Positions 32,933 to 41,793 of a DNA stretch of 44,732 bases are shown piece by piece (position 1 is the stretch's first letter; every line of letters begins with the position of its first letter). The DNA lies in assembly GCA_016207685.1 (NCBI GenBank), contig JACQPE010000085.1, positions 1-44,732 of the forward strand, written 5' to 3'. The position numbers were made by a program, and so were the translations under genes. The notes beneath the pieces are model-generated. The model saw only the letters and a program-made list of their open reading frames with translations. It did no database searches and was not told the DNA's origin. Source of the DNA: Elusimicrobiota bacterium (GTDB taxonomy: Bacteria > Elusimicrobiota > Elusimicrobia > JACQPE01).

Positions 32933-33496
32933 TTAAAAAAATCGGAAATTATTGAGCGTAAAAACGAGAAGGAGAATCGCGGCGCAGCCGATCCAGGCGT
33001 TGTATTCTTTGTTGCGGGCCCATTGCCGCCAGGAAAATCCGGCGCCTGGAATAAATTGAAATCCAAGCTTGGGAATAAACGCCGGTGTTTGCGCGGCGTA
33101 GCCCGGCCATTGCCCACTGAAAGTTTGTGATAAAAATTGCTCCTCCTGCCGGATTTTGACGCCGTAGGCAACGCTGAAATAAAATAAAAATAGCGCCCAT
33201 AGGATAGCCGCCTCAATAGGATGGCTGGGGCAGGTAAAAATAAGGCACAGGCCGCCGGCCATGAGAAAACTGCCCAGATAAAGCGGATTGCGCACAATGA
33301 AATAAGGTCCTTCCATGGACAAGACCTTGTCCTTTTTAATATGCCCGGCGGCCCAGCTTCGCAGGAATAGGCCCAACGTCATCATCAGCGCGCCGATGGC
33401 AATCATGGCCCAATGACAAGGCCGCGCCAAGAACAGCCCAATAGGCGCCAGCAAAATCCCGCTAAGCACGCGGTAACGGACAATGAATCCCAACAT
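32933..33496 (-). CDS. Isoprenylcysteine methyltransferase-like membrane protein
   Basis: 187 aa, four to five membrane segments. The ICMT/PEMT signature GPYFIVRNPLYLGSFLM is followed by an acidic IRQEEQFL helix that together bind S-adenosylmethionine. Bacterial members are membrane methyltransferases of unknown acceptors. Divergently placed from the acyl-CoA ligase gene, with 52 bases between the starts. Confidence 0.88.
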   Translation of the reverse strand: MLGFIVRYRVLSGILLAPIGLFLARPCHWAMIAIGALMMTLGLFLRSWAAGHIKKDKVLSMEGPYFIVRNPLYLGSFLMAGGLCLIFTCPSHPIEAAILWALFLFYFSVAYGVKIRQEEQFLSQTFSGQWPGYAAQTPAFIPKLGFQFIPGAGFSWRQWARNKEYNAWIGCAAILLLVFTLNNFRFF

Positions 33497-33548
33497 AAAT
33501 GTACATTTTATATATTAGGTTGTAGCGATAGGATGCAATGGAGGCATT

Positions 33549-35099
33549 ATGACAAGCACAATCAATGAATTGATCGCTCGGCAAGCCAAACAATACGGAT
33601 CCAAAACGTTTTTGTATTACAAGGACCAGGAAATAACTTACGCGGAATTCGATAAAATTTCCAACGCTTTTGCCCATGAGATGCTGGCCAATGACATCAA
33701 AAAAGGCGACCGCGTGGCGATCGCTTTGCCCAATTGCCCGGAGTTTCTCTACGCCTTTTTCGGCATTATGAAGGCGGGCGCCGTTGCGGTGCCCATTAAC
33801 ATCGCTTTCAAACCTCCGGAGATGGAGCATATTCTGACAAACTCAGGAGCATCGGGTCTTATCATTGGCTCCATGTTCGGCGACCTAGGAAAACAGTTTT
33901 ACGCCAAGGGCGGCGCGCTGCGCTGGTTCAAAACTCTCCAGGAGGGAAAACCCAAAGAGGCGGCGCTGGCGGCATTAAACGGCTTTCCCTTGACTCCCGC
34001 TTCCGCCCAGTCCGTCCCGGAGGATCCGGCAAGCCTGATCTACACTTCCGGCACCACGGGATTTCCCAAAGGCGCCGTGCTGACTCACAAGAATTATCTC
34101 TCCAACGTGGCCCAATTCACTCCGGGTCTGGTCACCGAAGGGGACCGCTTTCTTTGCATTCTTCCCCTCTTTCACGTCAATGCCCAGGTAGTGACGACCT
34201 TGGCGCCTCTTTATGTGGGCGGCAGCATGATTCTCCTGGAGCGTTTCACGCCGAAGGAGTTCTTTCCGGCTCTAGCCAACTTCAAAGCCACAGCCTTTAG
34301 CGCCGTGCCTTCTTTATATGCCGTTCTTTTGAACCTGCCGGATTCCGAGAAATATGACTTAAGCTCTTTGCGCTTCTGCATCTGTGGCGCCGCGCCCATG
34401 CCGGTTCCGGTTTTCGAGGCGTTTGAGAAAAAATTCAAAGCTAAAATTCTGGAAGGCTACGGCCTTTCCGAGGGAACCTGCGTTTCCTCGGTAAATCCCT
34501 GGGACGGCACGCGCAAAATCGGCTCCATTGGCCTACCCATTAAAGGCCAGCCCATGAAAATTATCGCCAATGACGGCCAGGAGCTGCCCGATGGCCAAAC
34601 CGGTGAAATCGTAATGCAAGGCGATAATGTGATGAAGGGATATTTCAACAATCCCCAAGCCACCGCCGAGACCCTGATCAACGGCTGGCTGCACACCGGG
34701 GACTTGGGCTACAAAGACAAGGACGGATATTTTTTCATCGCCGGCAGGAAAAAAGAAATGATCATTCGGGCCGGTGAAAACATTTACCCCAAGGAAATAG
34801 AGGAAATCCTTTACAAGCATCCCGCCATTGCCGAAGCCGCGGTCATTGGACTACCCGATGAACGCTGGGGTGAAGAAGTGGCGGCCTTTATTGTGCTTAA
34901 AGAAGGACAGCAATCAACCCAAAAGGACATCGTGTCCTATTGCCGGCAGTCTTTAGCTGACTACAAGTGCCCGCGAAAAATTGAATTTGTCCCGACATTG
35001 CCCAAAACAGCCACGGGAAAAATTCAAAAAGTAAAAATCAAAGAAGACTACATCAAGGCCAATAATCTCAAAACCCAACACCCTGCTCGGGTCTCATAA
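33549..35099 (+). CDS. AMP-forming acyl-CoA synthetase
   Basis: 516 aa. ANL-superfamily motifs: P-loop YTSGTTGFPKGA, A5 GYGLSEGT, A7 TGDLGYKDKDG, hinge GRKKEMIIRAGENIYP and the C-terminal lysine in TATGKIQK. It activates a carboxylic acid to its CoA thioester, probably medium- or long-chain. GGAGG precedes the ATG. It lies about 3 kb from the acyl-CoA dehydrogenase/thiolase-like operon and could supply its substrate (inference). Confidence 0.95.
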   Translation: MTSTINELIARQAKQYGSKTFLYYKDQEITYAEFDKISNAFAHEMLANDIKKGDRVAIALPNCPEFLYAFFGIMKAGAVAVPINIAFKPPEMEHILTNSGASGLIIGSMFGDLGKQFYAKGGALRWFKTLQEGKPKEAALAALNGFPLTPASAQSVPEDPASLIYTSGTTGFPKGAVLTHKNYLSNVAQFTPGLVTEGDRFLCILPLFHVNAQVVTTLAPLYVGGSMILLERFTPKEFFPALANFKATAFSAVPSLYAVLLNLPDSEKYDLSSLRFCICGAAPMPVPVFEAFEKKFKAKILEGYGLSEGTCVSSVNPWDGTRKIGSIGLPIKGQPMKIIANDGQELPDGQTGEIVMQGDNVMKGYFNNPQATAETLINGWLHTGDLGYKDKDGYFFIAGRKKEMIIRAGENIYPKEIEEILYKHPAIAEAAVIGLPDERWGEEVAAFIVLKEGQQSTQKDIVSYCRQSLADYKCPRKIEFVPTLPKTATGKIQKVKIKEDYIKANNLKTQHPARVS

Positions 35100-35124
35100 A
35101 TAAAACTGAAGACAAATTTTGAAT

Positions 35125-35226
35125 ATGGTCAAATGCTCTTGTGCATTTATCAGCAATACCGCATTTCAAAAAAGGCTTGAAGAACGCGGCCTGGATGAAA
35201 ATTTAGCCTCATCGCCGCTAAGATAA
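35125..35226 (+). CDS. Possible 33-aa small ORF
   Basis: A short frame starts MVKCSCAF, has a helix-like charged part (QKRLEERGLDENL) and ends inside the dispersed repeat. No Shine-Dalgarno is seen. The last codons come from repeat sequence, so it may be a truncated remnant of a larger gene or fortuitous. Weak support. Confidence 0.25.
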   Translation: MVKCSCAFISNTAFQKRLEERGLDENLASSPLR

Positions 35227-35292
35227 CTCTAAATTTTACCCAAGCTCGCGGCTTCGCAACGTCATGCCGGGCGCCGGGGACTTGGCTCCCAG
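35208..35292. repeat. Dispersed intergenic repeat, copy 2 (inverted)
   Basis: The reverse complement of the element at 81-190, without the 28-base palindromic insert. Shared blocks include CTCATCGCCGCTAAGATAAC and GCAACGTCATGCCGGGCGCC. It sits in the gene-poor stretch 35100-35568, which otherwise holds the small ORF, a hairpin and a transposase remnant. Confidence 0.78.
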
Positions 35293-35406
35293 TTAGCATG
35301 GAAAAGCCGGTCAAGGTGCCTGCGCCTAAAATGTTCATGATGTATCCCCTTCTGCCTCAAGCCCTAATCTCAGGAACAAGGCGGTTTTCAACGGTGAATC
35401 AATCCA

Positions 35407-35428
35407 GATTCCGCAACTGCGGAATCTG
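35407..35428. repeat. Perfect hairpin truncating a transposase remnant
   Basis: AGATTCCGCA and TGCGGAATCT are 10-base arms around AC. The inner 18 bases match the hairpin at 6986-7003 (reverse complement) with one difference, indicating a second dispersed REP-like family. It begins one codon past the point where the transposase similarity stops. Confidence 0.7.
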
Positions 35429-35429
35429 G

Positions 35430-35531
35430 GATAAATCCCGCCAGCTCTCGGGCCACGGCTACCACCGCCTTCTGCGTAGATTTGCCACGGCTTATCAGCC
35501 TGGAATAACGCTTGCTCAGGCGCGTGTCTGC
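35430..35531 (-). pseudogene. IS110-family transposase C-terminal remnant
   Basis: On the minus strand this stretch encodes LSKRYSRLISRG and AVVAVARELAGFI, which I recognise as the C-terminal (helix-hairpin-helix/transposase_20) end of IS110/IS116-type transposases. Nothing N-terminal is left, because the alaS 3' end lies 38 bases away. The usual Trp after GFI is replaced by a REP-like hairpin. A dead fragment marking past IS activity here. Confidence 0.65.
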
Positions 35532-35568
35532 CTTTCGGGCAATCTGAAAAACGGCCAAAGGACAATTC

Positions 35569-38058
35569 TTAAAGCCAGTCAATATCTTCGGATATGGGTG
35601 TTTCCAGTGCGCCTTGGCAGAAATCGGGGCGGCCACCGCAGCCGCCGCCGTGTTTCTTGGTTAGCTCTTGGGCCAGAGCCAAGGCGCTGAATCCGTGGGC
35701 GATCAAGGCGGGATGAATACCCAAGACAAAAGATGATTTTCCGTTTTGGCGGGAGACGGCCAGGATAATCCCCTTAAATTCCCTGCGCTCTCGATCCACG
35801 ACTCCTCTTAAAATATCAATCGTCGCTCCAACGCAGGTTTTAAGACGGTAGGGAATTTTCCGGGAAGTGACCCCCTCCTTCACCTGCCAGGCAACCTCCC
35901 CGGCCGTCATTTGAGGGGCAACGCGCTTGCCGGCGGCGACGGCGCCTTGGCTCGATTGCCCCTCCTGCCATTTCAGGTAGGCTACGCCAGCCACGGCTTC
36001 CACGCGGCGCACTCCGGCGGCAACGCTGGATTCCTTGATAATTTTGAATCCATTGATTTCTGCGGTATTCTCCACATGAGTCCCACCGCAAGCCTCATAC
36101 GCTTCGCCAAAACGAACGACGTAAACCTTTTCGCCGTATTTTTCATTAAAAAGAGTCATGGCGCCCTGGGAACGCGCTTCGGCTAAAGACAAAACCCGGC
36201 GCTCGCGCGATATATTAGAAGCGATGGCCTCTTGAACCAAGCCTTCGACATCATTGAGAATTTTTCCTTTGATGGAACTGGGGTAAGTAAAATCAAGACG
36301 AAGCTTATCCGACGTTACCTGGCTTCCGGCTTGCGCGACTTGAGTCCCTAAAATTTTTCGAAGCGCCCAATGCGTCAAATGCGTGGCGCTGTGATGCCGG
36401 GAGGTTTGCCGGCGGCGTTGTTGATCAACCCTGGCGCCGACATCCTCATCCTGACCAATCGTCCCGAAGAGAATTTTACTTTTATGCACGATCAGACCTT
36501 CTTGCGGGGAGATGGTGTCAATAACCGCCGCTTCGCCCGACGGCCAAATCAATCGGCCCGAGTCTCCCTGCTGTCCGCCGCCCTGGGCATAGAACGGCGT
36601 TTGATCGAGAATAATATCAACATCTTCCCCCGTTTTAGCCGAAACCACGGGAATACCCTCCCGGTCAACGATGGCGACGACCTTGGCCCGGGACTCCAGA
36701 TTTTCATACCCGGTGAAGACACTCGGTGAAATCTTCAGGCGCCTACTGATGTCGGAATAATTGACGGTCTTTTGGTCACCGGAACCACGCCAGCTTTGTC
36801 TTGATATTTCCCTGGCCTTTTCCCGCTCCGCATCGAAAGCGCCGGTGTCCAAGGAAAATTTTTCCTGCCGTAGAACCTCATCGATCATTTCAACTGGAAA
36901 TCCGTAAGTATCGTAAAGGCGGAAGGCGCTCCTGCCGGAAAAAATTCGTCTCCCTGAAGTTTTAATTTGGGATATTTCCTCTTTAAGAAAATCAAGCCCT
37001 GTTTCCAATGTTTGCTCAAAACGGGCCTCTTCGTCTGCAAGGATAGACCTAACCGCGGCAAAACGTTCACAAATATTGGGATAATCATTTTTGAAAACCT
37101 CTCTAACCGCATCCCCCAATAATGACAAAAACGGTCCCCGCGATCCCAACATGCGGGCCTCTTTGGCGGCGCGGCGGATCAACCGGCGCAAAACATAGCC
37201 GCGGCCGACGTTGCTAGGGAAAATGCCATGAGCCAGCAAAAACCAGCTTGACCGGGCATGATCCGCCAAAATCCTAACAGCCCGAACATGATCTTGACGC
37301 CGAATTTTTAACAAGTCTTCAGTGGCGCTGCCCAAAGGCTCAAAAAGAGACGTTGACAAGGTGTCTCTATTCTCAACAATAGAGACAATACGCTCAAGAC
37401 CCATTCCCGTGTCAATATTTTTTCGAGCCAATGGCTTAAGTTTCCCATCGGTCTGCCGGTCAAACTGCGTAAAAACCAAATTCCAAATCTCAAGATAGCG
37501 TTCGCAATTATCGCATCCGGGAAGACAAGGCGATGGGCAGCCCTGATCAGCGCCGAAATCCCAGTAAATTTCAGCACACGGCCCGCAGGGCCCCGTTGGG
37601 CCCATGGTCCAAAAATTGGAATCATCTCCCAATGGAATAATTTTTGACTCCGGCAAATATCGCCGCCAAATCTCTTTGGCCTCATGATCATCCTTGTAGA
37701 CGGAAGCCCAAAGATTTTTTTCGGAGATGCCGGCCTCTTGCGTCAAAAATTCCCAGGCCCATTCAATTGCCTCGTTCTTAAAATAGTCTCCGAAAGAAAA
37801 ATTTCCAAGCATTTCAAAAAAAGTCAAATGCCTTTTGGTGGAGCCGACCCGCTCGATATCCGTGGTGCGCAGACAAAGCTGGCAACTGGCGGCGCGCGAA
37901 AGTCCCGTTGCCGTCCCTAAAAAATAATCCTTAAAAGGGACCATGCCCGCGGAATTAAATAACAGCGTGGGATCCTCCGGCACCAAAGGCGCGGAGGGCT
38001 CTATAGTGTGATTTTTAGAGGCAAAATAATCCAAAAATTTTCGGCGCAGATCAACCAT
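35569..38058 (-). CDS. alaS: Alanyl-tRNA synthetase
   Basis: 829 aa from ATG 38058 (a TTG at 38085 would add nine residues). Class II core with FLDYFASKNH, LLFNSAGMVPFKDYFLG and GLERIVSIVEN; editing domain zinc ligands in HHSATHLTH and CGGTHVEN; C-terminal DHHA1 domain ending GGGCGGRPDFCQG. The protein is about 45 residues shorter than usual, and the shortening seems to lie in the helical linker between the editing and C-Ala domains. Essential tRNA charging enzyme. Confidence 0.97.
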   Translation of the reverse strand: MVDLRRKFLDYFASKNHTIEPSAPLVPEDPTLLFNSAGMVPFKDYFLGTATGLSRAASCQLCLRTTDIERVGSTKRHLTFFEMLGNFSFGDYFKNEAIEWAWEFLTQEAGISEKNLWASVYKDDHEAKEIWRRYLPESKIIPLGDDSNFWTMGPTGPCGPCAEIYWDFGADQGCPSPCLPGCDNCERYLEIWNLVFTQFDRQTDGKLKPLARKNIDTGMGLERIVSIVENRDTLSTSLFEPLGSATEDLLKIRRQDHVRAVRILADHARSSWFLLAHGIFPSNVGRGYVLRRLIRRAAKEARMLGSRGPFLSLLGDAVREVFKNDYPNICERFAAVRSILADEEARFEQTLETGLDFLKEEISQIKTSGRRIFSGRSAFRLYDTYGFPVEMIDEVLRQEKFSLDTGAFDAEREKAREISRQSWRGSGDQKTVNYSDISRRLKISPSVFTGYENLESRAKVVAIVDREGIPVVSAKTGEDVDIILDQTPFYAQGGGQQGDSGRLIWPSGEAAVIDTISPQEGLIVHKSKILFGTIGQDEDVGARVDQQRRRQTSRHHSATHLTHWALRKILGTQVAQAGSQVTSDKLRLDFTYPSSIKGKILNDVEGLVQEAIASNISRERRVLSLAEARSQGAMTLFNEKYGEKVYVVRFGEAYEACGGTHVENTAEINGFKIIKESSVAAGVRRVEAVAGVAYLKWQEGQSSQGAVAAGKRVAPQMTAGEVAWQVKEGVTSRKIPYRLKTCVGATIDILRGVVDRERREFKGIILAVSRQNGKSSFVLGIHPALIAHGFSALALAQELTKKHGGGCGGRPDFCQGALETPISEDIDWL

Positions 38059-38084
38059 GATTTTCTCTAGGCTTGGGTCAGTCA

Positions 38085-38090
38085 ATTATA
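38085..38090 (-). promoter_or_regulatory. alaS: Probable alaS -10 box
   Basis: A perfect TATAAT on the minus strand, 26 bases before the ATG, with only a poor -35 (T-rich). The 81-base gap between alaS and the divergent cyclase gene must contain both promoters. Confidence 0.45.
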
Positions 38091-38139
38091 TCGAACCCTG
38101 CTTGAAAAAACCCGGAAAATTCGTAAAGCTATAGGGATT

Positions 38140-39120
38140 ATGCCCGGACCATCCGATGCCGACCGTGCCGCTTTAGACAACAGGCTGCGCGGCATACTGA
38201 CCAAAACGTCAACGTTCGTCAGCATTGATGTCGTTGACTCGACCGGAATGAAGCTTAACGAATCCGAAGAGGACGTAATTTTCAGCTTTTTAGGCTATCA
38301 GCACTTGGCGCAAGGCGCCATCAAGCGCCACGGCGGCAGCATCGTCAGCATCACGGGCGATGGAGTCATGTCTCGTTTTAGCAACTCTCGCGAGGGGATC
38401 ACCTCGGCCCTTTATCTATTGGAGAATCTGCCCGAATTTAACCGCAGCGGAAACCTTCTCAAAAACTCCTTTAGAATCCGCATCGGCATTAATACCGGAA
38501 AAGTCTATGTGGACTCCCACGAAGAGGCCGCGACGCTTCAAATCTTGCCCTCATCGGCCATTGATGTGGCCGGCTACCTTCAAAAACACGCCCCGATCAA
38601 CGGCGCCTGGATTTCCCAATTCTCCATAGAACAGCTCGATGAACCCTTTCCAGGCCTGCGCAAAAACCATTTCGATGAAAAACTGGGACTGACCATTTAT
38701 CTCTATGAACCAAGCCACCAAGTTCCTGAAGGGTCGGGCAAGGGCCAACGTGGGCCGGCCAAAATTCTTATTATTGAAGATGAGCCCGACCAAGCCTTGG
38801 AAATCGCCCATCTCTGCCAAACCAACGGTTATCAAACGGGCATCGCTTTTGACGGCTCCGACGCCCTCATTTATCTGCGCGCTTTTGAGCCTGATTTGGT
38901 TCTTCTCGATATCGGCCTACCCCGCATGGACGGCTGGCACACGCTTCATGAGCTAAAAGCCAATAAAATGGCCCCGCGTGTTCCTGTTTTGATGCTGGCG
39001 CGCCGTTATAAAATGGAAGACATCGAACGCAGTTTCTCCATCGGCGCCAGTGGGTGCATCAAAAAACCTTTTGACAGCAAACGGCTATTGCGAAAAATAG
39101 AAATTCTTTTAGCGCGATAG
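38140..39120 (+). CDS. Nucleotide-cyclase-like domain fused to response-regulator receiver
   Basis: 326 aa. A class III cyclase homology domain (about 22-190) keeps both metal Asp residues: D30 (FVSIDVVDST) and D74 (TGDGVMS). The transition-state Asn/Arg motif (VNxAARL) reads IDVAGYL, so both key residues are changed. After a linker a CheY-like REC domain follows (about 205-326), with acidic IIEDEPD, phosphoacceptor D257 (LLDIGLP) and CIKKPFD lysine. REC after, rather than before, the cyclase is uncommon. It may be a nucleotide-binding, non-cyclising signalling protein (inference). Its end overlaps the next gene, on the other strand, by 12 bases. Confidence 0.85.
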   Translation: MPGPSDADRAALDNRLRGILTKTSTFVSIDVVDSTGMKLNESEEDVIFSFLGYQHLAQGAIKRHGGSIVSITGDGVMSRFSNSREGITSALYLLENLPEFNRSGNLLKNSFRIRIGINTGKVYVDSHEEAATLQILPSSAIDVAGYLQKHAPINGAWISQFSIEQLDEPFPGLRKNHFDEKLGLTIYLYEPSHQVPEGSGKGQRGPAKILIIEDEPDQALEIAHLCQTNGYQTGIAFDGSDALIYLRAFEPDLVLLDIGLPRMDGWHTLHELKANKMAPRVPVLMLARRYKMEDIERSFSIGASGCIKKPFDSKRLLRKIEILLAR

Positions 39121-39945
39121 CAAATGCGCCAGCACGATTCCGAAAAAAACCAGAAAAAGAGCCGTGCCGGCGTAGACCATGGGCCAATAATTAAAATGCG
39201 AGGCACCCAAGACACGAATAGCCTCAATGGCGGTTTTCTGAACCAATGGATCAGTATCTCGTCTTAGATCACGGATCGCATCCGCAGCGTTCTTGCCCTC
39301 AAGGCTGGCCAAAGACAATACGGCCTGAATGCGAACCTCCGGACTTGAATCTTTAAGCATTTTAAAAAGATACGGCACCGACCGGCGGTCATTCATCCCG
39401 CCCAATACATAGACGATATAGCGCCGGATAAACGAATCCCTGTCCTTCAATGTTTCTAAAAAAGGAGGCAATACCCGCAAATCGCCGATTCGGTAAAGCG
39501 CCCACGCCGCGGAAAGCTTAAGTGTTTTGTCCGAGCTCGCCAGGGCTTTGGCCAAATGCTGAATCGAAGATCGCGGACCAATGCGGCCCAGCGCCTTAAC
39601 GATATGTTCCCGCCCCATGGAATCAGCCGCATTTAAAGCGTCAATAAGGTGCTGACTGTAATCTTTACTTTGGCTCAAGATGATCTCCATCGCGTTCTCG
39701 CGAATTTGAGGCGACCCGGTGGTTAAATCATGAATCAGCCGCTCAATATCCTTTGTTTCATCCGCCGGCATCGCGGCCTGATCTTTCGATATGGGTTTCC
39801 AATGTATAAGATAGCGGGGGCCCCGGCGCTCGGGATCGTCCTGTTCCTGTGGCGGCGAATGAGGATTTTTTTTACAGTAAGGGCAACTCTCAACATCATC
39901 GCTGACATTGCGATGACAATGAAAACAAGCGATGGTATTGGCCAC
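39109..39945 (-). CDS. Zinc-ribbon/HEAT-repeat tail-anchored membrane protein
   Basis: 278 aa. An N-terminal zinc ribbon (C7, C10, C21, C24) is followed by about five HEAT/PBS-type repeats (about 65-245; LGRIGPRSSIQHLAKAL, LYRIGDLRVLPPFLETL, LGGMNDRRSVPYLFKML) and one C-terminal helix (about 252-273). It looks like a cytoplasmic scaffold held at the membrane. No enzyme motif. Convergent with the cyclase-REC gene. Confidence 0.8.
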   Translation of the reverse strand: MANTIACFHCHRNVSDDVESCPYCKKNPHSPPQEQDDPERRGPRYLIHWKPISKDQAAMPADETKDIERLIHDLTTGSPQIRENAMEIILSQSKDYSQHLIDALNAADSMGREHIVKALGRIGPRSSIQHLAKALASSDKTLKLSAAWALYRIGDLRVLPPFLETLKDRDSFIRRYIVYVLGGMNDRRSVPYLFKMLKDSSPEVRIQAVLSLASLEGKNAADAIRDLRRDTDPLVQKTAIEAIRVLGASHFNYWPMVYAGTALFLVFFGIVLAHLLSR

Positions 39946-40035
39946 GACAATACAGTCTAGTCGGGCTTTGGGATTAAGTCAATAAGACAAAAGCAAACAT
40001 TCCATCCGGTCCCACCCATGGGCAGATATGGAAAA

Positions 40036-41238
40036 CTACGGCAAAGCGACTTCCAGGGTGTTGCCTTCCATTCTAACAACGGTGACCTTTAATGAATCCG
40101 TTAAACGGGAAGCCAGATCGGAAACGCCTACTTTGCCCAAAGCTTCCAGGTAAACATCAATATTGGCGTTGTTGCTGTCAAAGGAACGCAAGAAAAGGTC
40201 TCTAACTCCCGACGTGGAAGATAAAGTTTTTTTGAGCTCCTCTAATGCCGTAAATCCGGAGATATTGGTCGCCGTCAAAGAAATGCTGGCCTCTTTGAGC
40301 AGGCGATTGTGCATATCTCGGCCCAAATCATCCCCGGCTTTCTTGCCGACGGTTTCCAGGGCCTTCTGGAGCGCAGCGTCTTCAACGGCATCCAAACCGG
40401 AGGCTTGCCCGGAAACATTTTGAATCACTTCACCGGTCTGCACGCGCGCCGCTTTGGCGGATAACGTGGCGCGATAGGATTTCATGCCGCCGAGCATGGA
40501 TGGATCCATTTGCACGGGAGACGCCTTGGCATCGCCAAAGATGATAATTTCAGCGTTAAGTTTAGTCCCCAGCTTGTTCATGGCCGAAGGGTTATTCTCG
40601 GCTTCATCAATAGACTCATAAGCTTTGGCTGCCATCACGGCCTCCGGATCAACCACTTTATAGCCGGCCTTAATTAAGGATTCGCCCATCGAGTTGGCGG
40701 CATAAGTATGGAGTTCGGTGTCATCACCGGATGTTTTACCCCCCTTACCCACCAAATCAGAAACAATGACAGCCACTCGCGGCAGCCCAACGGATGGCTC
40801 GCGCAATACATTGAGCGACTTCAGATCGTCGCTGATTTTTTGAAACATAATCAGGGCCCGGACGGTTGTATTGTAATAATCCCCATCGCGTCCTTCCTTG
40901 ACCACGTCATATTTCGAAATATAACCTTGGGTGTTGGCTAAAATATTTTGCTCAATAGTCACGGCCTTTTCCACGCGCGTTTTGGCCGAAACATAAACGC
41001 CGACCACTTTTTCCACAGCCTTCTTTTGCGCATCTCTCAATGAACACTCCTTGGCGCCGCGGACATCGCCGCTCACGACGGGACAAGACCCCTCCGCCTC
41101 AATCACTTCACCTCCGGGCACAGCTCCGACTTTCAATCGTTCCGAGGAGGCGCAGCCGATAAATCCTATGGCGCCGGCCAATAATAAAAAAATTGGGCGA
41201 TAGCTTACCCGTGACAATCCACTTTTTTTCAATAACAT
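40036..41238 (-). CDS. FlgT-N-like lipoprotein
   Basis: 400 aa from ATG 41238, behind GGGGAGGTG. A lipoprotein signal ends at C29 (GFIGCASS). The FlgT N-terminal-like domain follows (about 60-135: LRDAQKKAVEKVVGVYVSAKT...NTQGYISKYDVV), then a middle domain with SLIKAGYKVVDP and a C-terminal domain rich in short strands. Related domains support outer-membrane flagellar or CsgG-like assemblies. Separated from the next upstream gene by a strong hairpin at 41273-41305. Confidence 0.83.
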   Translation of the reverse strand: MLLKKSGLSRVSYRPIFLLLAGAIGFIGCASSERLKVGAVPGGEVIEAEGSCPVVSGDVRGAKECSLRDAQKKAVEKVVGVYVSAKTRVEKAVTIEQNILANTQGYISKYDVVKEGRDGDYYNTTVRALIMFQKISDDLKSLNVLREPSVGLPRVAVIVSDLVGKGGKTSGDDTELHTYAANSMGESLIKAGYKVVDPEAVMAAKAYESIDEAENNPSAMNKLGTKLNAEIIIFGDAKASPVQMDPSMLGGMKSYRATLSAKAARVQTGEVIQNVSGQASGLDAVEDAALQKALETVGKKAGDDLGRDMHNRLLKEASISLTATNISGFTALEELKKTLSSTSGVRDLFLRSFDSNNANIDVYLEALGKVGVSDLASRLTDSLKVTVVRMEGNTLEVALP

Positions 41239-41272
41239 AACGCTTGACACCTCCCCAAAAGACCGCTGAATT

Positions 41273-41305
41273 CGGCGCGTCCGCTATTAGCTAGCGGACG
41301 CGCCG
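41273..41305. other. Strong 14-bp intergenic hairpin in lipoprotein operon
   Basis: Perfect arms CGGCGCGTCCGCTA and TAGCGGACGCGCCG enclose TTAGC. No U-tract follows immediately on either strand. Lying between two genes of one operon, it could be a partial terminator, an RNA-processing or stability element, or a REP. Confidence 0.75.
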
Positions 41306-41316
41306 TCAAGACTAAT

Positions 41317-41763
41317 TTACTTAAACTTAACGCCCATCATCGTTTCCAAGCGCTTTTTTGGAAGACGCAGGGTAACGACGCAGCCGTCATCGTTGGTCCA
41401 CTCGCTTTTAATGATTTCAGCGCCGCTCAAGCTTTCTTTGAGCTTCGCCTCCAAATGGGAATCCGTGGCCATGGCGGCCTCAACGGTGGTGCCGCCCTCA
41501 ACCTCAACTTTTTTGACCATGGAGAGCATTTCGAACTGCGCTTTCGCAATGGCCGCGTCGCGGGACAGCGAACGCCGCTGTGTTTGGCTGGGCAGAGCCG
41601 GATCGGCGGCGCCGATACCGATGGACTCGATATAAGATCCCGACACAGATTCCTGCTCCATCGTGTTCGTTAACTCGCCTTTTTTAACACGGGATTGCGC
41701 GCCGCCGCAACCGGCAAATATCACGGCGGTTGCCGCAATGCCCCATATCATTCTAATGTTCAT
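41317..41763 (-). CDS. LPP20-family lipoprotein
   Basis: 148 aa. The signal ends at C19 (IFAGCGG). The mature part has the LPP20 layout: YIESIGIGAADPALPSQTQRRSLSRDAAIAKAQFEML, here split into IESIGIGAAD and SRDAAIAKAQFEML, then a VTLRLPK strand near the end. GGAGG precedes the ATG. Second of the four-lipoprotein group; no enzyme activity expected. Confidence 0.85.
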   Translation of the reverse strand: MNIRMIWGIAATAVIFAGCGGAQSRVKKGELTNTMEQESVSGSYIESIGIGAADPALPSQTQRRSLSRDAAIAKAQFEMLSMVKKVEVEGGTTVEAAMATDSHLEAKLKESLSGAEIIKSEWTNDDGCVVTLRLPKKRLETMMGVKFK

Positions 41764-41793
41764 GTATCCTCCTTAAGTTATTGACTTCTAAAC

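Noticed and set aside
32842-33297. Upstream extension of the AbrB antitoxin frame
   Set aside because: It lies within the methyltransferase gene in another frame, and ATG 32841 has a strong ribosome site.
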